A stretch of DNA of 64,000 nt. Origin: Cellulosimicrobium cellulans (GTDB taxonomy: Bacteria > Actinomycetota > Actinomycetes > Actinomycetales > Cellulomonadaceae). Positions 1 to 8,995 of the stretch are shown here, piece after piece; the stretch's first letter is position 1, and each line of letters opens with the position of its first letter. The notes below the pieces were generated by a model. That model did not search any database. It worked only from the letters and a program-made list of their open reading frames with translations, and was not told the origin of the DNA. The stretch covers positions 186,001 through 250,000 of the forward strand of contig NZ_JAFGYF010000002.1 in the NCBI RefSeq assembly GCF_016921195.1, in the 5' to 3' direction. The translations under genes were made by a program, and so were the position numbers.

Positions 1-879
1 CTCGCCCGGTCGGTCCGCGAGTCCACGCAGGCGATCCTCGCGATCCTCGTCGGCGCGGCCATCGCGCGCGGCGTCGACCTCGTCCTCTCGCCGAGCGCGC
101 TGTCCGTCGCGCTGGTCGTCGGCCTCGCGCTCCTGTGCTCGGGCTGGCGCCGGTTCGGCGAGATGGGCACGTGGGCCGTGACGTCGGCCCTGTTCGTCCT
201 CATCATCGGCAACGCGGCCAAGGTCGAGTTCGTCGGAGCATACGCGGGGCTCGTCGTCGTCGGCGCGGCCATCGGGGTGGTGATCAACCTCCTGGTCCCG
301 CCGCTGCCGCTCACCCCGACCGAGGAGGCGCTCGACGGGCTGCGCGACACGCTCGTCGACCAGGTCGAGGCGCTCGCGGACGGGCTCGACGGGGAACGGC
401 CGCCGTCCGCGGAGGAGTGGGAGGAGCGCCGCCGTGAGGTGGCGCCCACGCTCGCCCGTGCGCGCGACGCGGTCTCGCGCACGCGCGAGGCGGCACGCGC
501 CAACATCCGCCTGCGCCGCCACCGGGAGTGGGCCGTCTCGCAGGTGCGGCGCGCGCAGGAGCTCGAGGGCTCCGCGGACGTCGTCGAGTCGCTCGTCCGG
601 CTCCTCGTCGAGTGGGAGCGCGAGGGGCGCGACGATCTCGCCCTCGGCGCCCGCCTGCGCCCGCTCGCGGCGCGCGCGCTCGACGCCTACACGGCCGCTC
701 TGCGCTCGGTCGGCACCGAGCCCGCGGGCGAGGAGGAGCTGCGCACGCTCGCCGCCCGCGCGGAGGACCTGCGCAGGGCGGTCCGCGAGGCGCGGCGGGA
801 GGTCGACGAGGACTACTTCGTCGCCGGCGCCGTGGTGCTCTCCCTCCGACGGGGTGCGGCGGTCCTCGCCACGACCTGA
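1..879 (+). CDS. FUSC/aromatic-acid-exporter-type membrane protein, C-terminal part (5' truncated)
   Basis: The reading frame is open from base 1, so the start lies outside the window and 292 residues are visible. The first part has three hydrophobic segments (for example ALSVALVVGLALLCSGW and VGAAIGVVINLLV). It is followed by a long soluble, mainly helical, charged tail rich in Arg, Glu and Ala. A membrane block followed by a cytoplasmic coiled region is the layout of the aromatic acid exporter/FUSC family, which is my best family guess. The substrate cannot be read from the sequence. The gene is convergent with the secreted dehydrogenase gene, and a strong hairpin separates the two. Confidence 0.6.
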   Translation, partial: LARSVRESTQAILAILVGAAIARGVDLVLSPSALSVALVVGLALLCSGWRRFGEMGTWAVTSALFVLIIGNAAKVEFVGAYAGLVVVGAAIGVVINLLVPPLPLTPTEEALDGLRDTLVDQVEALADGLDGERPPSAEEWEERRREVAPTLARARDAVSRTREAARANIRLRRHREWAVSQVRRAQELEGSADVVESLVRLLVEWEREGRDDLALGARLRPLAARALDAYTAALRSVGTEPAGEEELRTLAARAEDLRRAVREARREVDEDYFVAGAVVLSLRRGAAVLATT

Positions 880-938
880 TCGCGGTGCCGCGCCGGTGCG
901 TCCGGGGCAGCTCCCGTGCCGCGGCCCAGCGCGCGCAC

Positions 939-996
939 GAGCCGCCCCGGTCCCGCCGGCTGGTCGGACGCAGCCGTCACGGGGCCGGGGCGGCTC
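939..996. terminator. Hairpin between convergent genes
   Basis: Arms 939-954 and 981-996 pair over 16 bases with a single G-U wobble, around a 26-base loop. The hairpin lies between the stop codons of two convergent genes, so it could serve both as a terminator. There is no T-tract, as is common in very GC-rich actinobacteria. Confidence 0.55.
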
Positions 997-1030
997 ACGC
1001 GGTCAGGAGGTGGCGCTCACGCGCAGGGGG

Positions 1031-4000
1031 TCACCCGCACGTGTGCGCGTCGTGCTCGACGACGACCTCGCTCGTCACCTCCTCGCCGTCGACCGACGCG
1101 GTCGCGGAGACCGTGACCTCGCCGGCGTCGACCGTCGTGGCACGCGTCGCGAACGACTGGTAGGCGGCCTTGCCGGGCTGGACGTCCGCGACCGTCCGTG
1201 ACCCGAACGCGGTCGTGAGGGTGACGTCGGCGGGTACGTCGGACGCGTTCGTCGCCGCGACGGCGAGGTACGCCTTGCCGGCGAGGCACCGCGGCGAGAC
1301 GGCGACGTCGAGCTCGACCCCGGCGGGTTCCGCGGCCGGCGTGACCACGAGGTCGCGCAGGCTGCCGGTGTTGTCGAACGAGCCGAAACCGACGCGGCCC
1401 TCGGCGAACGTCGTGTCGTTCGCCGTGAGGAGCGGGGTGTCGAGGCCGTCGAGGTACACGGCGATGTCGCCGCTGTCCGCGCAGCGCACGACGCGCACGT
1501 CGTGCCACTCCTCGTCGGTGACCGCCGGGGGAGCCCCGACCGCGCCGTCCCACTGGTCGTCGATCCGCTCCCGGTCCTTGCCGTCGACCTTGAAGATGCC
1601 GTTGTGGGCGTAGATCGTGTTGTCCTGCGAGAGGTGGGCGTAGTAGTACTGCGTGTCCGACTGCCAGCCGAACACCACGATCACGTCCCGGTTGTTCACC
1701 GACGCCGGGGCGTCGAGCCTGACCTCGGCGTCGAGCGCGAACGAGCCGAGCTCGGGACCCTCGGTGAGGACGGCGTACTCGAACGGGCGGCGGATGCCGT
1801 CGTTCGGGTTGTCGCCCGCCTGGGCGAGGACGACCGCGTCGCCGGGGAACTGCCACTTGGCCGGCGTCCGCGGCGCCCAGTGCTCGGCCGCCATGACGTC
1901 CGTGATCGGCTCGCCCGCCGGTGCGCACGACGGTGGTGCGGGAGGCTCGACCGGCTGCGCGCCGAAGAGCGCGTACTGCGCCGCGACCTGCTCGGGCGTC
2001 GGGACGACGTCGAGGAACATGAGGTCGTCCATGCGCCCGTGGAACGGGTTGGCCTCGCGCGTGTCCTGCGGGAAGCTGCCGCCGATCTTGAGGCCCGCCG
2101 GGTCGGTCGGGGAGGTGGCCCCGGCGCCCCACGGGTTCGAGGCCGTGTACTCGCCCTCGAGCTCCTCGCCGTTCATGTAGAGCTTCATCTCGCCGCCCGC
2201 GAAGTCGAACGTCGCCGCGAGGTGGACCCAGCGGTTGCGCTCGAGGATCTGGTCCCACGGCAGGTCGGCCGCGAACGTCCACGACCCCGCGCCGTCGACC
2301 CGGCGGCCGAGCGCGACGAGCTTGAGCTCGCCGTCGACCGTGATGACCTCGAGCAGCGCGCGCACGGCGTGGCCGTCCGAGGTCCCGGTGAGGACGCCCG
2401 CGAGCCCGATCGCGTTGTAGCGGTCGTCGGGGTTCGCGGTGCCCGAGTTGAGGGCCGGGTGCTCGCCGGTCGGCTTGAACCATCCCATGACGGAGATCTC
2501 GTCCGCCCCTGCGAAGGCGCCGAGCGAGTCCACGCCCGCGGGGTCGTAGACGCCCGCCTTCCAGTCGTCGTTCGACGCCGTGAGCGGGCTCATCTGCTGC
2601 GTCTGGAGCGCCTCGCCCGCACCGGGATAGGCCCGGTCGGCCACGCGCATCTCGACGCCGCCGTTGACGAGCTCGATGTTCGTGCCCGACCAGCCCTGGT
2701 CCGCCTCCCACGTCGGCGCACCCTGGACGGGGTGGTCGAAGTCGTAGTGCGCGACGAGGTTCGGGGCGAGCTCGGGCAGCGCGACGGGGGAGGAGTCCGT
2801 CACACGGCGAGCGCCGCTGACCTGCCAGATCTTCCCGTCGGCCTTCGAGATCAGGTACAGCTCGCCGTCGGCGTCGGACCCGAAGCGCAGGTCGACGCGC
2901 TGGTCGCCCACGAGCTCCTGGAACGTGGTCTCCTTCCCGTCGGCGAACACGCGCAGGTGCTCGATCTCGGCCAGGTCCGCGAGGTCGCCGTCGCCCCGCA
3001 CCATCTCGTCCTGCTCGGTGGCGAGCACCCAGCCGCGCACGAGATCCGTGAAGAGGTAGCGCCCGCGCAGCTCGGGGATGTCGCCGCGGTAGACGAACCC
3101 GCCGTTGAGCGCGACGCCCGCGTCCCCGGTCTGGCCGGGGTCGCGGTTGTGGTCGTACGCAGCCACGGGGTAGGTGAACCCGTTCTCCGCGTCGTTCGGG
3201 GGCAGGGGGTAGATCTGCCGGTTGTCCGCGAGGAACGGTCCCTCACGCTCGGACCAGCCGAAGTTGTCGCCCGGCTCGACGGCGTAGACGGACTCGACCT
3301 GCCACTCGCCGATGTGCCCGAGGTACATCGTGTGGTCGCCCTCGGGGTCCCAGCTGATCCGGTGCGGGTCGCGCAGGCCCAGGGCGTAGATCTCCGGCAG
3401 CGCACCCGGGGTGTCCACGAACGGGTTGTCGGCCGGGATGCCGTAGCGGCCGTTCGCGGCGTCCGTGCCCAGCGGGTCGATGCGGAAGACCTTGCCCTGC
3501 GGCGTCGCGAGGTCCTGGGGGTTGCCGTTGCCGACGCCGTTGCCGCCGTCGCCCACGAGGACGTAGAGGTTGCCGTAGTCGGGGTCGCCCTCGGTCACCG
3601 TCGGGTTGAACGCGATCTGCTGCACCGTGTGCACGCGGCCGGCGAACGGCACGCGCAGGACCTCGCGGCTCGTGCCCTCGAAGACCGCGGCGGACGGGTC
3701 GGTCGCCTTCCACTCGGTGACGACGCTGTGGAACTGGGTGTTGCCGTACGCCGGGTAGTCCGGGGTGTCCTCCGTCAGCGCCGTGCCACCCTCCGTGTGC
3801 ACCGTGTAGAACAGGCCGTTCTCGGCGAAGTCGGGGTGGAACTCCGCGGAGCCGAGACCCGTGCCCAGGCCCGCGCTGTTGTGGAAGTTGTCGAGGAACT
3901 GCTGGCGCACGTCGAGGTACGCCACGTACTCACCGCTGTCCTTGTCGACCGTGTAGAGCACCGCGTTGTTGTCCGGCACCATGAGGCGCCCCGAGCCGTC

Positions 4001-4927
4001 GGGGATCTCGTCGAGGTGCGTGATGCGGTTGTGGCGGACGAGGCGTGGGTCCTGGGTGGCCGGCGTCGTCTGCGACGCGGGGAGCTGGGCCAGCTCCGTC
4101 ACCTCGATGCCGAGGGTCGACGGCGTCGGGTCGGGCAGCGGGTTGAGCAGCGGCTCGTTCGGTGTCGTGCCGCCGGCGGCGCAGTCGGCCGGGTTGCCCG
4201 TCGGGACGGCGAGGTTCTGCCCGGTCGTGTCGACCGCGACGTCGTCGAGCATGAGGCGCCCGGCGCTGCTCGCGCCGTTGATCCAGAAGAACCGGTCGAG
4301 CGCCGACGTGACGCCCTGGCGGAAGCCGAACTGCTGCTCGGTGCCCTCGGGCAGGCGCGTGATCTCCTCGTAGGGGCCGCCCTGGCTGTACACGCTGACC
4401 TTGTCCGTCGCGTTGTCCGCGACGATCCAGACGCACTGCCACGTGTCGCGCGACCAGACGCCCGCGGGCTTGAAGGCGCCGCCGTCGCGCACGAGCATGA
4501 CGTCGTTGTTCTGGTTGTTCACGTACGCGCGGCTGTTCACGTAGTCGGACGGGGCGTCGACGTCGGTGATCCCGAACGACGTGTCGACGCTCCCCGTCCG
4601 CATGAAGCGGAAGAACACGGTCCCGGTCGTGCCGTCCGCGATGCCGGGGACGGCGCGGTGGGCCCGCTGACCGCCGCCGACCATCTCGAGCACCTGGTTG
4701 TTGCCGTTGAGCGGGTCGGCGATGACCCGGGCGGCCGACGAGGCGGACCAGCCGTCCTGGCCGTCGAGCGCGGTGCGCTGGTAGGACTCGAAGCTGAGGA
4801 TCTCGCTGAACTCGTCCGCGGCCTCCTCCGCGGCCGCCGGTGGTCCGAGGAGGGTGCCCCCCAGGACGGCCGCGAGGGACAGGGCGAGCGCGGCCCTCCC
4901 TCGTCGGCTCGAATGCGTAGACGTCAT
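1031..4927 (-). CDS. Secreted multidomain PQQ-dependent sugar dehydrogenase (GSDH/AA12-like) with LamG-type modules
   Basis: 1298 residues. The start was chosen at ATG 4927 because it follows a GGAG ribosome site and gives a clean signal peptide (residues 1-33, cleavage near PPAAA/EEA). Modules in order: a concanavalin-like domain (about 40-235), a six-bladed propeller of the glucose/sorbosone dehydrogenase family (about 275-705, with the typical EFHPDFAENG, GLRDPHRISWDP and NFGWSE motifs), a LamG domain (about 720-975), a second concanavalin/DUF1080-like domain (about 1000-1196) and a C-terminal beta module (about 1203-1298, two Cys). The family oxidises sugars outside the cell using PQQ. 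The sugar and electron acceptor are unknown. The lectin-like modules suggest binding to a polysaccharide. A LacI-type operator lies in its promoter. Confidence 0.8.
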   Translation of the reverse strand: MTSTHSSRRGRAALALSLAAVLGGTLLGPPAAAEEAADEFSEILSFESYQRTALDGQDGWSASSAARVIADPLNGNNQVLEMVGGGQRAHRAVPGIADGTTGTVFFRFMRTGSVDTSFGITDVDAPSDYVNSRAYVNNQNNDVMLVRDGGAFKPAGVWSRDTWQCVWIVADNATDKVSVYSQGGPYEEITRLPEGTEQQFGFRQGVTSALDRFFWINGASSAGRLMLDDVAVDTTGQNLAVPTGNPADCAAGGTTPNEPLLNPLPDPTPSTLGIEVTELAQLPASQTTPATQDPRLVRHNRITHLDEIPDGSGRLMVPDNNAVLYTVDKDSGEYVAYLDVRQQFLDNFHNSAGLGTGLGSAEFHPDFAENGLFYTVHTEGGTALTEDTPDYPAYGNTQFHSVVTEWKATDPSAAVFEGTSREVLRVPFAGRVHTVQQIAFNPTVTEGDPDYGNLYVLVGDGGNGVGNGNPQDLATPQGKVFRIDPLGTDAANGRYGIPADNPFVDTPGALPEIYALGLRDPHRISWDPEGDHTMYLGHIGEWQVESVYAVEPGDNFGWSEREGPFLADNRQIYPLPPNDAENGFTYPVAAYDHNRDPGQTGDAGVALNGGFVYRGDIPELRGRYLFTDLVRGWVLATEQDEMVRGDGDLADLAEIEHLRVFADGKETTFQELVGDQRVDLRFGSDADGELYLISKADGKIWQVSGARRVTDSSPVALPELAPNLVAHYDFDHPVQGAPTWEADQGWSGTNIELVNGGVEMRVADRAYPGAGEALQTQQMSPLTASNDDWKAGVYDPAGVDSLGAFAGADEISVMGWFKPTGEHPALNSGTANPDDRYNAIGLAGVLTGTSDGHAVRALLEVITVDGELKLVALGRRVDGAGSWTFAADLPWDQILERNRWVHLAATFDFAGGEMKLYMNGEELEGEYTASNPWGAGATSPTDPAGLKIGGSFPQDTREANPFHGRMDDLMFLDVVPTPEQVAAQYALFGAQPVEPPAPPSCAPAGEPITDVMAAEHWAPRTPAKWQFPGDAVVLAQAGDNPNDGIRRPFEYAVLTEGPELGSFALDAEVRLDAPASVNNRDVIVVFGWQSDTQYYYAHLSQDNTIYAHNGIFKVDGKDRERIDDQWDGAVGAPPAVTDEEWHDVRVVRCADSGDIAVYLDGLDTPLLTANDTTFAEGRVGFGSFDNTGSLRDLVVTPAAEPAGVELDVAVSPRCLAGKAYLAVAATNASDVPADVTLTTAFGSRTVADVQPGKAAYQSFATRATTVDAGEVTVSATASVDGEEVTSEVVVEHDAHTCG

Positions 4928-5163
4928 CGTCTGCTCCGTTTCGTCGGGTGGTGCTGTCACGACGCTGGTTAGCGCTGTCATGTCTCCGACCCGCCGGCCG
5001 TCCGTCGCCGGGTCGGGGTCTCCTGCGCGCCGCCGGTTCCCCGCGGCCGCGTCGTTGCGGCGGGGTCCGCACGGGCCGCGCGCACGGTCGGTGGCGGCCC
5101 CCGGCCGCCGCGTCCTGCTCTCCTGTCCGGCTCGAGCTGCACGTCCGTGTGCGCGACACTCGC

Positions 5164-5193
5164 AGCGTAGGGAAGGCGCTTTCCGAGTGTCAA
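5164..5193 (-). promoter_or_regulatory. Promoter of the secreted dehydrogenase gene
   Basis: Read on the minus strand, a perfect -35 box TTGACA (5193-5188) is followed after 18 bases by TACGCT (5169-5164), a TAnnnT-type -10. The transcript would begin near 5157. This is the only consensus TTGACA promoter I found in the window. Confidence 0.65.
5171..5184. promoter_or_regulatory. LacI-family-type operator inside the promoter spacer
   Basis: GGAAGGCGCTTTCC is a near-perfect palindrome around a central GCGC, like the operators of LacI/CebR-type sugar repressors. It fills the spacer between the -35 and -10 boxes, so a bound repressor would exclude RNA polymerase. A second inverted repeat (GACACTCG at 5155-5162, CGAGTGTC at 5184-5191) flanks it. 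The regulator is not encoded in this window. Confidence 0.55.
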
Positions 5194-5465
5194 GAGACAG
5201 GCTCCGGCGCGTGCGAGCAGCTCGCCGGCCGAGACCGGCACCGCGCGCGCCGCGCGCCGGATCGTGGTCGTGCGGGCTCGCTCGCGCTCCGTACCGGTGG
5301 CGCCGGGTGACCCGTGGTGGGAGCATCGCGGACGTCGGTGACCTGACGCGAGGGGTGCTCGATGGACGGCTTCTGGGGACGGCATCGTCCATGGGCGGCG
5401 CACGACCGGGCACCACGCCGGGCACGACCGAGCGCGGTGTCCGGCGCCGCGACGAGGACGCGGTG

Positions 5466-6872
5466 ATGGCGGACGAGGGCCAGGGTGCGCCGGGCGCCGG
5501 GACCACCGCCGGGGACGGTGACCTCGCGGCTCGGCTCGCGGCGCTCGAGCGCGAGAACCGGGAGCTGCGTCGTCGGCTCGAGGAGGGTCCGACGGCGGCC
5601 GGCGACGGGACGAGCGCGGAGCCGCCGACGCCCGGGCGCGGCCCGCGTCGGCGGGTGCGGGCCGTGGCGTGCGCGGTGCTCATCACCCTCGGTGCGCTGC
5701 TCGCCCCGCTCGGCGCGGTCTCGGCGTGGGCGCAGCGCGAGCTGACGGACACCAACCGGTACGTCGCGACCGTCGGTCCGCTCGCCGCGGACCCGGTCGT
5801 GCAGTCCGCGGTGGCGGGGCGGCTGACGGAGGTCGTCATGTCGCGCGTCGACGTCGGAGCGCTCGTGGACGACCTCGTCGGCGGGCTCGAGGAGCGTGAC
5901 GTGCCGCCTCGTGCGACGCGAGCGCTGGCCGCGCTCGAGGCACCGCTCACGAGCGGCGTCGAGTCGCTCGTCCACGAGACCGCGACGCGGCTCGTGGAGA
6001 GCGACGAGTTCGAGGGCGCCTGGCTCCAGGCGAACCGCGTGGCGCACCAGCAGCTCGTCGCCGTCATGCGCGGCGAGGACGGCGACATCCTCCAGGTCGA
6101 CGACGGCCGCCTCAGCATCCAGCTCTCGGGTCTCGTCGACCTCCTGAAGGAGCGGCTCGTCGACCGCGGGCTGGGCGTCGCCGCCCGCATCCCGTCCGTC
6201 GACGCGACGTTCACCATCGCCCAGTCCGCGGAGCTCGTCATGCTCCAGAACCGGTACGCGCAGATCGTGACCCTCACGACCTGGCTGCCGTGGGTCGTGA
6301 TCGGGCTCCTCGCCGCCGGGGTCCTCGTCGCGAACCGCCGGTCGCGCGCGCTCGTCGTGGCGGGGCTGGCGCTCACCGGGGCGATGGTCGCGCTCGGCGT
6401 GGGGCTCGCGGTGGCGCGGGGGCTGTATCTCGGAGCGCTCTCGGGGCAGGTCGTGCGGCTGGACGCGGCAGAGGTCGTGTTCGACCAGGCGGTGGGGTAC
6501 CTGCGTCTCACCGTGCGCACCGTCGGGGTGCTCGGCCTCGTCGTCGCGCTCGCCGCGTACCTCGGCGGGTCGAGCGCGTCCGCGCGCAGCCTGCGCTCCG
6601 GGTTGGGTCGGGCAGGTGCGGCCGTACGTGGATGGGGCGAGGGGCGTGGCGTCTCCGCGGGCCCGGTCGGCGACTGGCTCGGGCGGCACAAGGCCTTCGT
6701 CCGCGTGCTCGTCATCGGTGCCGCCGCCCTCGTGCTCCTGCTCGCGGGGTCGCTGACGCCGGGCCTCGTGGTCGGCGTCGCCCTCGTCGCGGGCCTCGTG
6801 CTCGTCGTCGTCGAGATCCTCGCCCGGCCGCCGGGCGCCGTCGCCCCGCCGTCGGGCGCGGACCCGGCCTGA
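5466..6872 (+). CDS. Multi-pass membrane protein of unknown function
   Basis: 468 residues from ATG 5466; GTG 5463 or an upstream ATG at 5391 would add only low-complexity residues. A charged heptad-like stretch (ALERENRELRRRLEE) comes first. It is followed by a membrane segment (about 60-82) ending in the conserved-looking WAQRELTDTNRYVATVGPLA. A soluble domain of about 170 residues follows, then three central and two C-terminal membrane helices. I recall similar conserved actinobacterial membrane proteins, with one N-terminal helix, a large extracytoplasmic domain and a helical C-terminus, but no assigned function. It is transcribed alone and convergent with the two-component operon. Confidence 0.75.
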   Translation: MADEGQGAPGAGTTAGDGDLAARLAALERENRELRRRLEEGPTAAGDGTSAEPPTPGRGPRRRVRAVACAVLITLGALLAPLGAVSAWAQRELTDTNRYVATVGPLAADPVVQSAVAGRLTEVVMSRVDVGALVDDLVGGLEERDVPPRATRALAALEAPLTSGVESLVHETATRLVESDEFEGAWLQANRVAHQQLVAVMRGEDGDILQVDDGRLSIQLSGLVDLLKERLVDRGLGVAARIPSVDATFTIAQSAELVMLQNRYAQIVTLTTWLPWVVIGLLAAGVLVANRRSRALVVAGLALTGAMVALGVGLAVARGLYLGALSGQVVRLDAAEVVFDQAVGYLRLTVRTVGVLGLVVALAAYLGGSSASARSLRSGLGRAGAAVRGWGEGRGVSAGPVGDWLGRHKAFVRVLVIGAAALVLLLAGSLTPGLVVGVALVAGLVLVVVEILARPPGAVAPPSGADPA

Positions 6873-6895
6873 CGCCCGGCGTCGTGACCTGACGC

Positions 6896-7570
6896 TCAGG
6901 GACGCGAGCCGACGAGACCGCTCTCGTAGGCGACGATTACGGCCTGGACCCGGTCCCGCACCCCGAGCTTGGCGAGCAGGTTGCCCACGTGCGTCTTCAC
7001 CGTCGTCGACGACAGCACGAGGCGCTCGGCGATCTCGGCGTTCGACAGACCCTCGGCCACGCACCGGAGCACGTCGAGCTCGCGCGGCGTGAGCGACCGC
7101 AGCCGGGGGTCGAGGCCGTCGTCGTCCAGGGGGCGGCCGTCGGTGGGAAGGTGGGGCGCGAAGAGGTCGAGCATGCGGCGCAGGACCCGCGGCGCGACCA
7201 CCGAGCTCCCCGCCGCGACGGTGCGGATCGCCTCGACGAGGTCGTGCGGGCGGGCGTTCTTCAGCAGGAAGCCGCTCGCGCCCGAGCGCAGCGCGGCGAA
7301 CGCGTACTCGTCCACGTCGAACGTGGTCAGCACGAGCACGCGCGTCCCGGGGTGCTCCGCGACGACGCGCCGGGTCGCCTCGATGCCGTCCATGCCCGGC
7401 ATGCGGACGTCCATGACGACGACGTCGGGCGCGAGGGCGGCGACCTGGTCGAGCGCGACCCGCCCGTCGGACGCCTCGCCGACCACCTCGAGATCCGGTT
7501 CCGACTCGATCACGAGCCGGAAGCCCATGCGCAGGAGCGCCTGGTCGTCCACGAGCAGCACGGTCGTCAC
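6896..7570 (-). CDS. NarL/LuxR-type response regulator
   Basis: 224 residues. An N-terminal receiver has the acidic pair DD (8-9), phospho-acceptor Asp54 in VVVMDVRMPG and the conserved Lys in GFLLKNA. A C-terminal LuxR helix-turn-helix follows (LTPRELDVLRCVAEGLSNAE, then STTVKTHVGNLLAKL). The GTG start at 7570 overlaps the kinase stop codon as GTGA, so the two are translationally coupled. It is the last gene of a five-gene operon with an ABC transporter, which is probably among its targets. Confidence 0.93.
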   Translation of the reverse strand: MTTVLLVDDQALLRMGFRLVIESEPDLEVVGEASDGRVALDQVAALAPDVVVMDVRMPGMDGIEATRRVVAEHPGTRVLVLTTFDVDEYAFAALRSGASGFLLKNARPHDLVEAIRTVAAGSSVVAPRVLRRMLDLFAPHLPTDGRPLDDDGLDPRLRSLTPRELDVLRCVAEGLSNAEIAERLVLSSTTVKTHVGNLLAKLGVRDRVQAVIVAYESGLVGSRP

Positions 7571-8964
7571 GCCAGCCCTCCCTCGTCCGCGCCCCACGGC
7601 AGCACGACGCGCACCGCCCAGCCACCCTCCGGCCGCGGCCCGGCCTCGACGCTGCCACCGAGCAGGGCCGCGCGCTCGCGCATGCCGAGGATGCCGCGGC
7701 CGGTCCCGCCGCCCGCGCCGGGCCGGATGCCACCGGCGTCGCGGACCTCGACCACGAGGACGTCCGCGCCGCGCCGGACATCGACCTGGGCCTCCGGCGT
7801 GCCGGGCGCGTGCCGCAGGACGTTCGTCAGCGCCTCCTGCACCACCCGCTCCACGGCGAGCCGCAGCGACGTGTCCGGCGGGAGCGGGAGGTCCAGGCCG
7901 GTCGCCGTCACCGGTACGCCTGCTGCGCGGAAGCGCGCGACCACGGTCGCGAGGTCCGTCCCGGTCGGCTCGGCGCGCCCGTCCAGGTCCTCGCCGTCGT
8001 CGCCGGGGTCGAGGGCGCCGAGCACGCGCTGCATGTCGGTCAGCGCGTCGCGCCCGGTCCGGGAGAGCTCCTGCAGCGCCTCGCGCGACCGGTCGGGGGC
8101 GCGGTCCAACGCGGCGCCCGCGCCGTCGGACAGGGCGACCATCACCGAGACGCTGTGCGCGACGACGTCGTGCATCTCCCGGGCGATGCGGGCGCGCTCG
8201 GCCGCGCGGGCGAGCGCCGCGCTCTGGTCGCGGTCCCGGGCCATGGCCCGGTAGCGCTCCGCCAGGTCCTCGGCGTGCAGCCGCCGGGCGCGGGCGCCCG
8301 AACCCGTGGCCATCCCGAGGAGCAGGAGCGCGAGCAGGAGGGAGACGGACGCGGACCGGCGGCCGGGGGAGAAGGGCGGCTCGGCGAGGTCGCGCACCGG
8401 GTCGCCGTCGGGCGTCACGATCGGGTCGCTCCAGAGCAGGATCTCGGCGAGCCCGATGTCCTGCCACCGCCACAGCGCGACGGTCACGACGACGACCACC
8501 GCCGTGCACGTGAGCCACGCCGTGCGCGGCGGCCGGGAGGCCGCCACGGTGTGCACGGCGCACGCGAGGCACACGCCGAGCACGCCCAGCACGCCCGCGG
8601 TCGCGAGCGACGCCACCGCGAGCGCCGTGAGCGCGGTCGTCACCGCCAGGGGTCGCGCGCGACGGACGAGCAGGAGCGCCGCCCCCAGCACGGCGCCGAC
8701 GAGCCAGGCGGTCACCACGACCTGGGCGACGGGCTCGTCGGGGCGGAAGAGCCCGAGACCGGTCGACCCCTCGACCGTCGCGAGACCGAGGACCGCGGTG
8801 ACGAGCCCGAGCGCCACGACACCGACGGCGAGCGCGGCGTCCGCGGCCCGCGGGTGGTCCGCGAGCAGCCGGCCGACCGGCCCGCGCCGCCGGACGTCCG
8901 GCGTGGTGAGGGCGACGTCGTCGGTCGTCCCGCGCGCGGTCAGGGCGGCGGACGTCGAGAACAT
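7567..8964 (-). CDS. Sensor histidine kinase (HisKA_3/DesK-like)
   Basis: 465 residues from ATG 8964, chosen because GGGAG lies about nine bases upstream. ATG 9009 would overlap the permease gene and has no clear ribosome site. Several N-terminal membrane helices lead to a dimerisation/phospho-acceptor helix containing REMHDVVAHSVSVM and then an HATPase domain (VVQEALTNVLRHA, GRGILGMRERAALLGG). It should autophosphorylate on the H-box His and pass phosphate to the coupled regulator. The membrane part has no recognisable extracellular sensor domain, so the signal is probably sensed in or through the membrane, perhaps through the linked ABC transporter. Confidence 0.92.
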   Translation of the reverse strand: MFSTSAALTARGTTDDVALTTPDVRRRGPVGRLLADHPRAADAALAVGVVALGLVTAVLGLATVEGSTGLGLFRPDEPVAQVVVTAWLVGAVLGAALLLVRRARPLAVTTALTALAVASLATAGVLGVLGVCLACAVHTVAASRPPRTAWLTCTAVVVVVTVALWRWQDIGLAEILLWSDPIVTPDGDPVRDLAEPPFSPGRRSASVSLLLALLLLGMATGSGARARRLHAEDLAERYRAMARDRDQSAALARAAERARIAREMHDVVAHSVSVMVALSDGAGAALDRAPDRSREALQELSRTGRDALTDMQRVLGALDPGDDGEDLDGRAEPTGTDLATVVARFRAAGVPVTATGLDLPLPPDTSLRLAVERVVQEALTNVLRHAPGTPEAQVDVRRGADVLVVEVRDAGGIRPGAGGGTGRGILGMRERAALLGGSVEAGPRPEGGWAVRVVLPWGADEGGLA

Positions 8965-8995
8965 GGCCCCACTCTCCCATCCGTCCCGGTCCACG

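Larger units (their letters stand above)
4928..5465. other. 538-base intergenic region between divergent genes
   Basis: This is the control region for the minus-strand secreted dehydrogenase and the plus-strand membrane protein. It contains a clear minus-strand promoter and operator at 5155-5193, leaving a dehydrogenase leader of about 230 bases. I see no convincing gene in it. Open frames across it on both strands have no ribosome site and look like GC-rich by-products. No clear promoter is visible for the plus-strand gene. Confidence 0.6.

Noticed and set aside
1502-4972. A 1156-codon plus-strand open frame opposite the secreted dehydrogenase
   Set aside because: It is an antisense shadow created by high GC. 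Its translation is Arg/Val/Leu/Asp-biased with no domains, while the minus strand has a signal peptide and recognised domains.
5190-7781. An 863-codon minus-strand open frame opposite the 468-residue membrane protein
   Set aside because: It is Arg-rich and overlaps the two-component genes in a wrong frame. The plus-strand product has consistent membrane helices.
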